NCBI GenBank assembly: GCA_028709705.1
Contig: JAQVWL010000003.1
Span: forward strand, 29,541 to 93,540
Direction: 5' to 3'
Origin: Clostridia bacterium
GTDB lineage: Bacteria; Bacillota; Clostridia; Christensenellales; UBA1242
Length of the DNA: 64,000 nucleotides
The translations under genes and the position numbers were made by a program. Under the pieces are notes generated by a model. It saw only the letters and a list, made by a program, of their open reading frames with translations. It was not told the origin of the DNA and made no database searches. Below, piece after piece: positions 55,746 through 63,978 of the stretch (its first letter is position 1; every line of letters begins with the position of its first letter).

Positions 55746-56702
55746 TTAAATTAAGAAAAACAAAAAGAAAACAAAAACAACTATTGTGCTAAAAGTAAAA
55801 CCGTCAATTCTGTCAAGTATTCCCCCATGCCCCGGCAAAAAATCAGAAGAATCTTTTATATTTGCTTTTCGTTTCAAAATACTTTCAAACAAATCGCCAA
55901 ATTCGCAAGCAATAGCACCCACAACAGCCAAAATTGTTATGTGATACCATTCAAGCCCAATGGAAATAAACATTGAAGGAAGTGCTCCGCCAGAACTGAA
56001 AAGCAAGAAAATAACTGTCAAAATAAGTGCGGTCCACACAATTCCGCCAACTGCACCCGCAACTGTTTTGTGTTCGCTAATTTTGGGGCAAAGTTTTTTG
56101 CCACCAATCACATTGCCTGTCAAATACGCAAAAGTGTCACAAATAAATGGTATTAAAAACGCACAGCCAAGCATAACAATGCCAATCAAAAACCCAAAAC
56201 TTACAGTTCCTGAAAAAATGTGAGTGAGTTCGCCAATATGATTGAAAACAACCAAAAGCATTATTGAAATTGATGGGTACAAAAGCCCAAAACTTGTGTG
56301 CAATGCTTTATTAAATGCAAATTTTTTTCGTGATATGCGTATTTTTCTAATTCTCATTTCGTTTTCGGTTTTAGAAACCATAAAAATTGAGATAAGAAAC
56401 GAAACAAGAATTGCAAAAATCAGCAATGCTACAAACAAGAAAACGCTAACAATCGCTGACAATTTTGAAGTGATGCAAATCATTGTCAAAACATAAAGCA
56501 AAATTGGAAAAACTGCTATCAAATATTTGTGGCTATACAAATTTGTTTTGTTTAATATATTTGCCATTTCAAGTGCCGACAAAATCGCTATCAAGCCAAT
56601 AAAAATGTCAAAAATAATGGTTGATTGCATAATTATTTTGGTCAAAAACACTACAATAACAATAAATATTATGGCTAGTCCTGTTAATAATCTTTCCTTC
56701 AT
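55746..56702 (-). CDS. cdsA: Phosphatidate cytidylyltransferase
   Basis: A 318-residue membrane enzyme making CDP-diacylglycerol. It has about eight helices, and the CDP-alcohol signature is found in CDTFAYLTGNVIGGKKLCPKISEHKTVAGAVGG near the C-terminus. The start MKERLLTGLA at 56702 has a GGAGAAAAATT site; the longer form with start at 56744 overlaps uppS without one. Confidence 0.92.
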   Translation of the reverse strand: MKERLLTGLAIIFIVIVVFLTKIIMQSTIIFDIFIGLIAILSALEMANILNKTNLYSHKYLIAVFPILLYVLTMICITSKLSAIVSVFLFVALLIFAILVSFLISIFMVSKTENEMRIRKIRISRKKFAFNKALHTSFGLLYPSISIMLLVVFNHIGELTHIFSGTVSFGFLIGIVMLGCAFLIPFICDTFAYLTGNVIGGKKLCPKISEHKTVAGAVGGIVWTALILTVIFLLFSSGGALPSMFISIGLEWYHITILAVVGAIACEFGDLFESILKRKANIKDSSDFLPGHGGILDRIDGFTFSTIVVFVFFLFFLI

Positions 56703-56712
56703 AATTTTTCTC

Positions 56713-57426
56713 CTAAACTTTTGTTTTTTTGTGGTTGCCACCAAAACGGCGGTCCCTTTTTTGATATTCTTTTAGTGCTTTTTTGAAATGTTTTTTGTCA
56801 AAACTTGGCCAAAAAACTTTGGTAAAATATAGTTCTGCATAAGCACTTTGAAAAAGCATAAAATTGCTCAATCTTTGCTCGCCACCCGTTCTTATAATCA
56901 AATCGGGGTCGGGCAAGTTTTTTGTGTATAAATTTTTGGTTATATCTTCAACTTTTATTTCTGTTTTGCCTTGTTTTGCCAAATTGTTAAAAGCAAAAGC
57001 AAGTTCATCTCTTGCACCATAATTGACTGCCAAATTGACAACAATTTGATTGTTTTTTTGTGTTTTTTTGATAATTTCTTGCAACTTTTTGTTCAAGTCG
57101 GTCGGTATTTTGGAAAGGTCACCCATAGAAACAATTTTTACACCTTCTTTGCACAAATCTTCAACATTTTGGTTTGTATAATCTCTTATTATTTGAAAAA
57201 TGCCATCAATTTCTGACTTGTCCCTTTTCCAATTTTCAGTTGAAAACGCAAAAAAGGTTAAAATTTTTATGTCAAATTCTTTTGCAATGTTGATTGTTCG
57301 TTTTATTGCCTCAACGCCTTCTTTATGCCCAATCAATCTTTGAAGTCCCCGCCTTGTTGCCCATCTGCCATTCCCGTCCATTATTATGCCAATGTGCTGG
57401 GGTAAAGTGTTTTTTTTAAAACTCAT
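56713..57426 (-). CDS. uppS: Undecaprenyl diphosphate synthase
   Basis: A 237-residue cis-prenyltransferase that makes the C55 carrier lipid for peptidoglycan. The catalytic Asp17 lies in GIIMDGNGRWA, and RTGGEQRLSNFMLFQSAYAELYF near 190 binds the substrate. It belongs to the frr-uppS-cdsA-rseP cluster. Dispersed MEP-pathway genes are not seen. Confidence 0.96.
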   Translation of the reverse strand: MSFKKNTLPQHIGIIMDGNGRWATRRGLQRLIGHKEGVEAIKRTINIAKEFDIKILTFFAFSTENWKRDKSEIDGIFQIIRDYTNQNVEDLCKEGVKIVSMGDLSKIPTDLNKKLQEIIKKTQKNNQIVVNLAVNYGARDELAFAFNNLAKQGKTEIKVEDITKNLYTKNLPDPDLIIRTGGEQRLSNFMLFQSAYAELYFTKVFWPSFDKKHFKKALKEYQKRDRRFGGNHKKTKV

Positions 57427-57504
57427 ATTATATTTTAATGATTTTATAAAAATTTTCGTGAATTTTTATAAACTTTTGCCCCCTTACACAAATTTTTTAA
57501 TATA

Positions 57505-58077
57505 TTAAACTTCCATTATTTCTTTTTCTTTCAAAATATATAATGCATCAAGTTTGGCAATGTATTCATCAACAATTTTTTGAACTTCTTTTTCATAGAA
57601 CGACATATCGTCTTCGCTTATTAAGGCATCTTTTTTTAGTTGCTTGAACAAGTCAAGACTATCTCTGCGAGAGTTTCGCATTGCAACTTTTGTGTTTTCT
57701 AAAATCACTTTAATGCTTTTTGCAATTTCGCGTCTTCTTTCTTCTGTCAAAACAGGAAAAGCAAGGCGAACAACTCTGCCATCATCAGAAATATTAACAC
57801 CCAAATCGGCTTCGGTTATTGCTTTTGTAACTGCTCTGATTTGTGAAATGTCATACACACTTACAACCAACAACCTTGCCTCTTGAACAGACATATTTGC
57901 CATTTGTTTTAGCGGTGTTTTTACTCCATAATAATCTATTAGCACTTTGTCAAGAATGTGCGGATTTGCCCTGCCCGCTCTTATAACTTGATATTCATTT
58001 TTTAAATATAAAACACTTTTTTCTAAATCATCTTTCAGCGACTCAATAATCTCTTGTGTTTGATTTTCATCTTGCAT
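57505..58077 (-). CDS. frr: Ribosome recycling factor
   Basis: A 190-residue factor that splits post-termination ribosomes with EF-G. The conserved helices VIRAGRANPHILDKV, LAFPVLTEERRREIAKSIK and RNSRRDSLDLFKQLKKDALISEDD are present. pyrH and tsf, its usual upstream neighbours, are not here; a repeat element separates it from thrS. Confidence 0.97.
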   Translation of the reverse strand: MQDENQTQEIIESLKDDLEKSVLYLKNEYQVIRAGRANPHILDKVLIDYYGVKTPLKQMANMSVQEARLLVVSVYDISQIRAVTKAITEADLGVNISDDGRVVRLAFPVLTEERRREIAKSIKVILENTKVAMRNSRRDSLDLFKQLKKDALISEDDMSFYEKEVQKIVDEYIAKLDALYILKEKEIMEV

Positions 58078-58194
58078 AAAATATTTTTCTCCTTTAACTT
58101 GTTAATTATATAATATAATAATCATAATATGCAAGTAAAAATTGATTTTTGTGATAATGTGCTTGATTTTTGCGGGTAGCACTTGCACCATTTT

Positions 58195-58505
58195 TTTAAT
58201 GATGAATGATGAATGATTAATGATAAATTATGGTTTTTATTTTAAAATTTGAGTGCGAAGCCTTGCACCTTTAATAAAGGGTGCTTGATTTAAAACTATC
58301 AAATTTTTGATGCGAATTCTCGCACCCTTTGTAAAGGGTGCGAGGCTTTGCACTCAAATTTCCATATTATTACAAACTAACCGTACGAGGCTTCGCACTC
58401 AAATTTCCATATTATTACAAACTAATTGTGCGAAGCTGTCGCACAAAAATTTTAAAATAAAAAACCATAATTATTCATCCTTCATTAATTATTAAAAAGA
58501 GTCGT
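58195..58505. repeat. MITE-like element with 25-bp terminal inverted repeats between thrS and frr
   Basis: Inverted terminal arms lie at 58227-58250 and 58447-58472, differing by one inserted A, each flanked outside by ATGAATGATTAATG-type units. Between them are CGAGGCTTTG/CACCCTTTG palindromes and two direct 40-nt units (58341-58380 and 58386-58425, 39 of 40 identical); the second is identical to the reverse of 46902-46941. No gene is apparent in the whole 58078-58517 gap. Confidence 0.88.
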
Positions 58506-58517
58506 TAGCATTTACAT

Positions 58518-60251
58518 TTAATCTAACTTTCTTGCGTTAATTTCTTGTGCAATTTTTTCAATAAATTCGCTTATTTTTATATTACTTTCGCTAAAATTCT
58601 TTCTGCCACGAATAGATATTGTTTGATTTTGTTCTTCTTCATCGCCAACAATTATCAAATATGGTATTTTGTTGTTCAATGCTTCTCTTATTTTGTAGCC
58701 AACTTTTTCATTTCGCAAGTCCAATTCGGTTCGTATATTTGCATTTTTTAGTTGATTTTCAATTTGTTTTGCATATTCTTCATTTCTTTCAGTCAAAGAC
58801 AAAATTTTTGTTTGCACAGGTGCAAGCCAAGTTGGAAAAGCACCCGCAAAATGCTCTGTCAAAACGCCAATCATTCTTTCAAACGAACCATACAATGCTC
58901 TGTGTATCATAACAGGTTCTTTTCTTTCGCCGTTTTCATCAATGTATTCCAAATCAAATCTTTTTGGCATTTGCATATCAAGTTGAATTGTTCCGCACTG
59001 CCAAGTTCTGCCAAGTGCATCGTTGATTTTTATGTCAATTTTTGGTCCATAAAACGCACCATCTTTTGCATTGACAACAAATTCTTTGCCCGCTTTTTTT
59101 AGTGCAGTTTCAAGTGCATTTTCAGCGAAATGCCAATCTTTTTCATCGCCCATATGGTCGTCTGGCATTGTTGAAAGTTCAAAGCGATAATCAAATTTAA
59201 AAACAGAATAAAGTTGGTCAATCAAATTGATAACATTTTGAATTTCAGATTCTATTTGGTTTGGAAGCATAAAAATATGTGCATCATCTTGTGTAAAAAC
59301 TCGCACTCTAAAAAGCCCGTGCAAAGTCCCGCTTGCCTCATGCCTATGCACTTTTCCAAGTTCAGCAACACGCAAAGGAAACTCTTTGTAAGAATGCAAA
59401 TTTTCTTTGTAAAAAAGCATTCCGCCCGGGCAGTTCATAGGTTTGATAATAAAATCTTCTTCTTCAACTTTAAAGGCATACATATTGTCTTTGTAGTGGT
59501 TCCAATGTCCAGAAGTCAACCAAAGTTCCTTGTTCATTGCCATAGGAGTTTCAATTTCAACATAACCATTTTCTTGATGTTTTTCTCGCCAAAATTTGAT
59601 AAGTTCGTTTTTAAGCACAACACCTTTGGGCATATAAAATGGCATACCTTTTGCATAATCAGATATAAAAAACAAACCAAGTTCCTTACCAAGTTTTCTG
59701 TGGTCCCTTTTTTTTGCTTCTTCAATCATTTGCAAATAATCATTGAGTTCTTTTTTTGTTTCAAAAGCATAAACATAAACTCTTTGAAGCATTTTGTTTT
59801 TTTCATCGCCACGCCAATATGCACCGTTTACTTTTTCAACTTTAAAGCCCATATTTTTTAGTTTGTTTGTGTTTTCTGCGTGCGGTCCTCTGCAAAGGTC
59901 AACAAAATCCTCGCCCAAAAAATAAACGCTTATTTCTTGATTTTGTGGCAAGTCATTTATCAGTTCCAACTTGTAAGGATTGTCAGCAAACATTTCTTGT
60001 GCTTTCTTTTTGTTAACAACTTCTTTAACAAATTTTTCACCTTTGTTGACAATGTTTTGCATTTCTTTTTGTATTTTTGGCAAATCTGCTTCAACAATGT
60101 TAAAATCCAAATCAAAATCATAATAAAAACCGTTGTCAATAGCAGGTCCTATTGCCAATTTTACATTGTTTTTGCCATAAATTTTTTGCACCGCTTTTGC
60201 CAAAACGTGTGCAAGCGAGTGTCTGTTCATTTCCAAAATTTCTTTTTCCAT
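58518..60251 (-). CDS. thrS: Threonyl-tRNA synthetase lacking the TGS domain
   Basis: A 577-residue class II synthetase. The chain begins MEKEILEMNRHSLAHVLA, directly at the N2 editing domain, so the ~60-residue N-terminal TGS domain of standard ThrRS is missing. The editing core (HSLAHVLAKA, DLCRGPHAENT), zinc Cys in MNCPGG near 270, active-site RVRVFTQDDAHIF and the C-terminal anticodon domain are complete. A GGAGAG site precedes the start. The T-box leader lies upstream. Confidence 0.95.
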   Translation of the reverse strand: MEKEILEMNRHSLAHVLAKAVQKIYGKNNVKLAIGPAIDNGFYYDFDLDFNIVEADLPKIQKEMQNIVNKGEKFVKEVVNKKKAQEMFADNPYKLELINDLPQNQEISVYFLGEDFVDLCRGPHAENTNKLKNMGFKVEKVNGAYWRGDEKNKMLQRVYVYAFETKKELNDYLQMIEEAKKRDHRKLGKELGLFFISDYAKGMPFYMPKGVVLKNELIKFWREKHQENGYVEIETPMAMNKELWLTSGHWNHYKDNMYAFKVEEEDFIIKPMNCPGGMLFYKENLHSYKEFPLRVAELGKVHRHEASGTLHGLFRVRVFTQDDAHIFMLPNQIESEIQNVINLIDQLYSVFKFDYRFELSTMPDDHMGDEKDWHFAENALETALKKAGKEFVVNAKDGAFYGPKIDIKINDALGRTWQCGTIQLDMQMPKRFDLEYIDENGERKEPVMIHRALYGSFERMIGVLTEHFAGAFPTWLAPVQTKILSLTERNEEYAKQIENQLKNANIRTELDLRNEKVGYKIREALNNKIPYLIIVGDEEEQNQTISIRGRKNFSESNIKISEFIEKIAQEINARKLD

Positions 60252-60268
60252 TTTCTCTCCTTTTTTGT

Positions 60269-60500
60269 AAAAAAAACCCTATGCTAATAAAGAAACTAGC
60301 ATAGGGACGGTTGTTTTCAACCGCGGTTCCACCCTTATTGCAAGACCAAAGCCTTGCCACTTAATTATGGTTTTATTAAATTTTTTAACAAAAAGTGGTT
60401 TCATTTTGGAGGGCAACTTTGAAGGGCTTTCAGCCTAGGACCCTTGTTCTCTTTTCAGTTCCGTTTGCCAAAACTACTTGTTTTTTGTTTGTAAATATCT
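60269..60500 (-). promoter_or_regulatory. T-box leader of thrS
   Basis: The minus-strand leader carries the T-box AGGGTGGAACCGCGG (60321-60335), a terminator stem CCCTATGCTA/TAGCATAGGG (60277-60286, 60297-60306) and a T-run (60269-60276). The specifier is probably ACC (60397-60399), a Thr codon, in a GAAACCA loop that fits tRNA-Thr binding. Uncharged tRNA-Thr would antiterminate thrS. This covers the 309-nt gap. Confidence 0.92.
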
Positions 60501-60560
60501 TACAAATACATTTTATAAATTTTTGCCAAATTTGTCAACTATCTTTCCAAAAAATTTTTG

Positions 60561-61454
60561 TTATTTTTCAATGCTAGCAAAGTCAGGCACTATTGTTTGA
60601 TTTTCAACTTCTGCTTTTGATTTTATTTGTGAGTTGACACCCAAAACCGCACCGTTTCCAACTGTTGCTCCGCTAAAAATCTTTGCACCAGATTTTATAA
60701 CAACATTTTCGCCAATTCTTGTTATTTTGTTTGCATAGTATTTTTCTTTTAAGTTTTCAAAATTATATTTTGCAACAACTTTCAAAGCATTAAAAGTGTC
60801 AATTGTTTTTGAAAATATTGTATTTGTATCTCTTATCGGTTTTCTTTTTTCAACTTTATATTTTTGTGCTCTCACATATTTTTTTTCATAAAGCGGTGTT
60901 ATGCCAACTTTTACGCCTTGGCAACTTATAATGTTTTTTGTGTTGTCGCCAATATATGTGTTTGCACCAATTGTTGTCATCATTTTAAACTTGCAATTGT
61001 TTCCAATAATTGATTTTTTGTCTATTTTTATGCAATCTTCAAGCAAGCAATTATTGCCAATTGCAACATTGTCATTTATTGTAACACTTCGCCCAATAAA
61101 TGTGTTATTTTCAACAACAACACCCCTGCCAACAAAAGATTCCATAAATTTTGTGCCTGTTGCACCACCGCTTATCCAACTATTTTTGCCAATTTTTACA
61201 AGAGGTTTACAAAACCAAATTTTTACAAGATTGCCACCCCTTTCTTGCAATCTCAAAATTTTTGCTTCTATGTATGCACCTTTTTGTCCTTTTTTAATTA
61301 ATTGACCTTTACATATTATATCTTTTTTTGCAACAGTTCTTACAAAAACTCTGCCTTCTTGATTTAGATTTTCAAAAAAAGGAATGTTTTTGTTTTGTTC
61401 CATCATATCGTCCAAATCCAAGCAAATTTCATCGTTTAAATCTTTAAATGCCAT
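60561..61454 (-). CDS. Hexapeptide-repeat (left-handed beta-helix) protein
   Basis: A 297-residue protein. The region of about residues 85-175 and a shorter one at 245-290 have hexapeptide [LIV]-G-x-x-x pattern, as in WISGGATGT, VEDN-type loops and IGNNCLLED, IGANTYIGDN, IGENVVIKSG. It is related to acetyltransferases of the GlmU/LpxA fold but lacks an obvious nucleotidyltransferase domain. An AGGAGATT site precedes the start. Substrate unknown. Confidence 0.75.
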   Translation of the reverse strand: MAFKDLNDEICLDLDDMMEQNKNIPFFENLNQEGRVFVRTVAKKDIICKGQLIKKGQKGAYIEAKILRLQERGGNLVKIWFCKPLVKIGKNSWISGGATGTKFMESFVGRGVVVENNTFIGRSVTINDNVAIGNNCLLEDCIKIDKKSIIGNNCKFKMMTTIGANTYIGDNTKNIISCQGVKVGITPLYEKKYVRAQKYKVEKRKPIRDTNTIFSKTIDTFNALKVVAKYNFENLKEKYYANKITRIGENVVIKSGAKIFSGATVGNGAVLGVNSQIKSKAEVENQTIVPDFASIEK

Positions 61455-61487
61455 AAAAAAAATCTCCTGACATATTTATAGCACATA

Positions 61488-62270
61488 TTATGTGGTTTGT
61501 AAACCCCAATTATTATTGATATCTTTTTTTGCAAACTCATTTTCCGAAATAAAAAGCAATCTTTTGGAAAACACCTTTTCAATAAAAGGTATTTTTTTGT
61601 CACAAGCCCAATTTATTTTTCTGGGCGAAAGTTCCAAAATTTTGTTAACAAGTGCGAACTCATCAAAAACCGAATTTTCATCGCCAATTTGTTTGAAATT
61701 GCTGTCAAAAACAAAAAACTTTTCTTGCTGAAAAACAACATTAAGTTCATCGCTTGCAAACTCAATGTTGTCAATAAGAAACTTTAAAAGTTCCAAAAAC
61801 GAGTCATCGCTTAACAAATAAGTGCTATTATCGTTGGCAATTTTTACAAGTTCTTGCCATTTTTCTTTCAATGGTTGCAGTTTGAAATGAAAAAAAGACT
61901 CCAATATCAAATTTTCTTCCAAAACTAGATATTTGTTTATCAAAAACCTGTCCGTTTCCCTGTCAAAACTGACAAGCGCTTTTTTGAAAGTGTACAATTC
62001 CAACTTGTCTTTTTGCGGAAATTTTAAGTTTTTGTCTAAAAACTCTTCTTTCAACACAGTGCTTACAACATAACAGATAACTTCGGAAACGTGGTAACAA
62101 AGTCGAGTTTTTTCAAGTTTTTTGCAAGCAAGCACAATATTTATTTTCCCCATTTCTTCAAAAGAAGTTATCACGCCTTTTATTTCTTCAACTGATGGTT
62201 TTAGTTTTGCATAAATATATTTTGCAATTTTTGATTTTTCGCTGTCCATTGTGATTGAAAATTCCCACAT
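61488..62270 (-). CDS. ytxC: YtxC-like sporulation protein
   Basis: A 260-residue protein with no membrane segment. The C-terminal stretch SFLELLKFLIDNIEFASDELNVVF resembles the family YtxC, and ytxC lies upstream of thrS in Bacillus, which fits here with one gene between. YtxC is a putative sporulation protein of unknown role. The rest of the sequence is divergent, so the call leans on position and one segment. Confidence 0.55.
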   Translation of the reverse strand: MWEFSITMDSEKSKIAKYIYAKLKPSVEEIKGVITSFEEMGKINIVLACKKLEKTRLCYHVSEVICYVVSTVLKEEFLDKNLKFPQKDKLELYTFKKALVSFDRETDRFLINKYLVLEENLILESFFHFKLQPLKEKWQELVKIANDNSTYLLSDDSFLELLKFLIDNIEFASDELNVVFQQEKFFVFDSNFKQIGDENSVFDEFALVNKILELSPRKINWACDKKIPFIEKVFSKRLLFISENEFAKKDINNNWGLQTT

Positions 62271-62334
62271 AAAAAACTCCTATGGTATTTTATGCAAGCA
62301 ATTTAAAAATACTCATTCATTTTTTAATAAATAT

Positions 62335-62363
62335 TTGACTTTTAAATATAAAATTGTAATAAT
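62335..62363 (+). promoter_or_regulatory. Candidate promoter of the lipoprotein gene
   Basis: TTGACT (62335-62340) with AATAAT or TAATAA 16-17 bases on; a GAAGGAG ribosome binding site follows before 62406. Confidence 0.45.
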
Positions 62364-62405
62364 ATAGCAAGATATAGTAGTTGAATTTTTTTTGAAGGAG
62401 ATAAT

Positions 62406-63239
62406 ATGAAGAAAAAACTAGTGCCTTTGTTGTTTTGCTTTTTGATTGTATTTTCTGCTTTAAGTTTTTCAGGTTGCAACGAAATTATTCTTGACCACAA
62501 CATTCTTGTAACTTCATCAAACACTCAAAAAGGCACAGTAAATGGCACAGGTTTTTACAAAACAAATCAAAATGTTGTTCTTTCTGCCACCCCAAAAAGC
62601 GAGCAAACTTTTATTGCTTGGGTCAAAAATGATGTCGTAGTTTCTTATGAAACAAATTATAGTTTTTTGGCAAACACCGCAACAGCGGGCAAATATACCG
62701 CCCTATTTTCCACCAATAATTTGGAATACTTTATGCTAAAAGGTCTTTCTTATGACATTTCGGGTCTTGAAATAACAAACCCAAATCTTTATGTTAGCAA
62801 AATCATAAATTTTTCAGTAAAAACAAGTCAAGCACCTTCGCTTTACACCAATTTGGGAGTTTTGACAAATGCAGAAGTCAACAACACAGGCAATTTTTCT
62901 GACAACAATTTTGATTATTTTGAAAAAATATTTTACCTTTCAAAAACTTATTATTTTAGTGTAACTTTAAAAGCGGAATACACAAACATAACAACACTTG
63001 CAACAACAACTGCCGAGATTACCACCAATTTTAGCATAAATTTTTCAGGACTTTTGAATGGAACGGTTAGCGGAAGCACAACAACTTTTGCAACCCCGAA
63101 CTACACAATAACACAAACTTTAAGCAATGAAGCATATTCTATTGATGTTGAATATACCAAACTTTCCAAACTTGCAAATTGGAACGAAGATGCAACTCAA
63201 AGTTTGCTAATGACATTCTCCTACCCGTTTGTTGAATAA
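62406..63239 (+). CDS. Lipoprotein with an InlB-type repeat domain
   Basis: A 277-residue exported lipoprotein. The signal peptide ends in the lipobox LSFSGC (Cys24). Residues about 35-95 (GTVNGTGFYKTNQNVVLSAT, with FIAWVKNDV) match the divergent InlB B-repeat/bacterial repeat domain found on surface proteins. The remainder is Thr/Asn-rich beta structure. A TGAAGGAG site precedes the start. Its surface role and any partner are unknown. Confidence 0.8.
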   Translation: MKKKLVPLLFCFLIVFSALSFSGCNEIILDHNILVTSSNTQKGTVNGTGFYKTNQNVVLSATPKSEQTFIAWVKNDVVVSYETNYSFLANTATAGKYTALFSTNNLEYFMLKGLSYDISGLEITNPNLYVSKIINFSVKTSQAPSLYTNLGVLTNAEVNNTGNFSDNNFDYFEKIFYLSKTYYFSVTLKAEYTNITTLATTTAEITTNFSINFSGLLNGTVSGSTTTFATPNYTITQTLSNEAYSIDVEYTKLSKLANWNEDATQSLLMTFSYPFVE

Positions 63240-63278
63240 AAATTATAAAAATTTATACACATTAAATTAAAAAAATGC

Positions 63279-63307
63279 TTGATTTTTGGCAATGTGTTTG
63301 TTATAAT
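63279..63307 (+). promoter_or_regulatory. Sigma-A promoter of the tRNA-Gly gene
   Basis: TTGATT (63279-63284), a 17-bp spacer and a perfect TATAAT (63302-63307), about 40 bases before tRNA-Gly. It may also serve tRNA-Cys and tRNA-Leu. Confidence 0.85.
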
Positions 63308-63348
63308 GCTTTTGTTGTTATGTTAGAAATGGCATTTATAACAAGTAT

Positions 63349-63423
63349 GCGGGAGTGGCTCAGTGGTAGAGCATTGCCTTGCCAAGGCAAGGGTCGCGAG
63401 TTCGAATCTCGTCTTCCGCTCCA
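63349..63423 (+). tRNA. tRNA-Gly (GCC)
   Basis: A 75-nt cloverleaf with GCGGGAG/CTTCCGC acceptor (one G-T pair), anticodon GCC and encoded CCA. Confidence 0.97.
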
Positions 63424-63477
63424 TACTATAACTTTGCAATAAGGTTATAGAAACAAAAGAAACATTTGCGACCCTTG

Positions 63478-63600
63478 ACTTTATTATGGGTCCCCGAAAA
63501 TTTCAGCGGAGCGAATTTTTGGGGAGCGAAAAAAATTTGCCGAAAATGCGATGCTTTTGCGAAGTGAAACGAGCAAAACAAGCAAAAAGGTTATAGAAAA
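63478..63600 (+). repeat. Two-hairpin repeat element, divergent copy, after tRNA-Gly
   Basis: A first hairpin CCCCGAAAATT/AATTTTTGGGG and then the conserved core GCGATGCTTTTGCGAAGTGA with GAGCAAAACAAGC. It is related to 63655-63782, but the outer stem of the second hairpin is poorly kept. Confidence 0.65.
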
Positions 63601-63654
63601 CAACACATAATGTCAATGGCAACAATTGCTTCGAAGAACACGCTATGCACAAAA

Positions 63655-63782
63655 AGTACGGGCAAAATCGCCAGCGAAGTGCGATTTTCGTTTGGCCCGT
63701 AGGGGAGCAAAAACAGTCCATAAGTGCGATGCTTTTGCGAAGTGAAACGGAGCAAAACAAGCCAAAAGGACTTGTTTTTGCG
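63655..63782 (+). repeat. Two-hairpin repeat element just before tRNA-Cys
   Basis: Hairpin 1: ACGGGC/GCCCGT (63658-63663, 63695-63700) with inner AAAATCGC/GCGATTTT. Hairpin 2: GCAAAAACAGTCC (63707-63719) pairing with GGACTTGTTTTTGC (63768-63781) with one bulged T. It ends 5 nt before tRNA-Cys. Its bases differ from the 52.3-kb copy at paired positions. Confidence 0.85.
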
Positions 63783-63786
63783 ATAT

Positions 63787-63860
63787 GGTACCATAGCCAA
63801 GTGGTAAGGCAAGGGTCTGCAAAATCCTCATCCCCAGTTCAAATCTGGGTGGTACCTCCA
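63787..63860 (+). tRNA. tRNA-Cys (GCA)
   Basis: A 74-nt cloverleaf: GGTACCA/TGGTACC acceptor, anticodon GCA in GGGTCTGCAAAATCC, encoded CCA. Confidence 0.97.
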
Positions 63861-63891
63861 AAAGTTTTTCCTGTGAAACTAAATTACATAT

Positions 63892-63978
63892 ACTGGTGTG
63901 GCGGAATAGGCAGACGCACAGGACTTAAAATCCTGAGGGGGCAACCCCGTATGAGTTCAAGTCTCATCATCAGTACCA
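63892..63978 (+). tRNA. tRNA-Leu (TAA)
   Basis: An 87-nt class II tRNA: ACTGGTG/CATCAGT acceptor, anticodon loop CTTAAAA with TAA, a long variable arm (GGGGGCAACCCC) and encoded CCA. Confidence 0.95.

Noticed and set aside
60361..60390. Resemblance of the T-box linker to the ATTATGGTTTTTATTTTAAA repeat module
   Set aside because: Only a short A+T-rich stretch is shared (AATTATGGTTTTATTAAATT), no inverted partner or flanking ATGAATG units; chance is plausible.
63591..63861. Minus-strand frames crossing tRNA-Cys
   Set aside because: They overlap a certain tRNA and repeat hairpins; coding is very unlikely.
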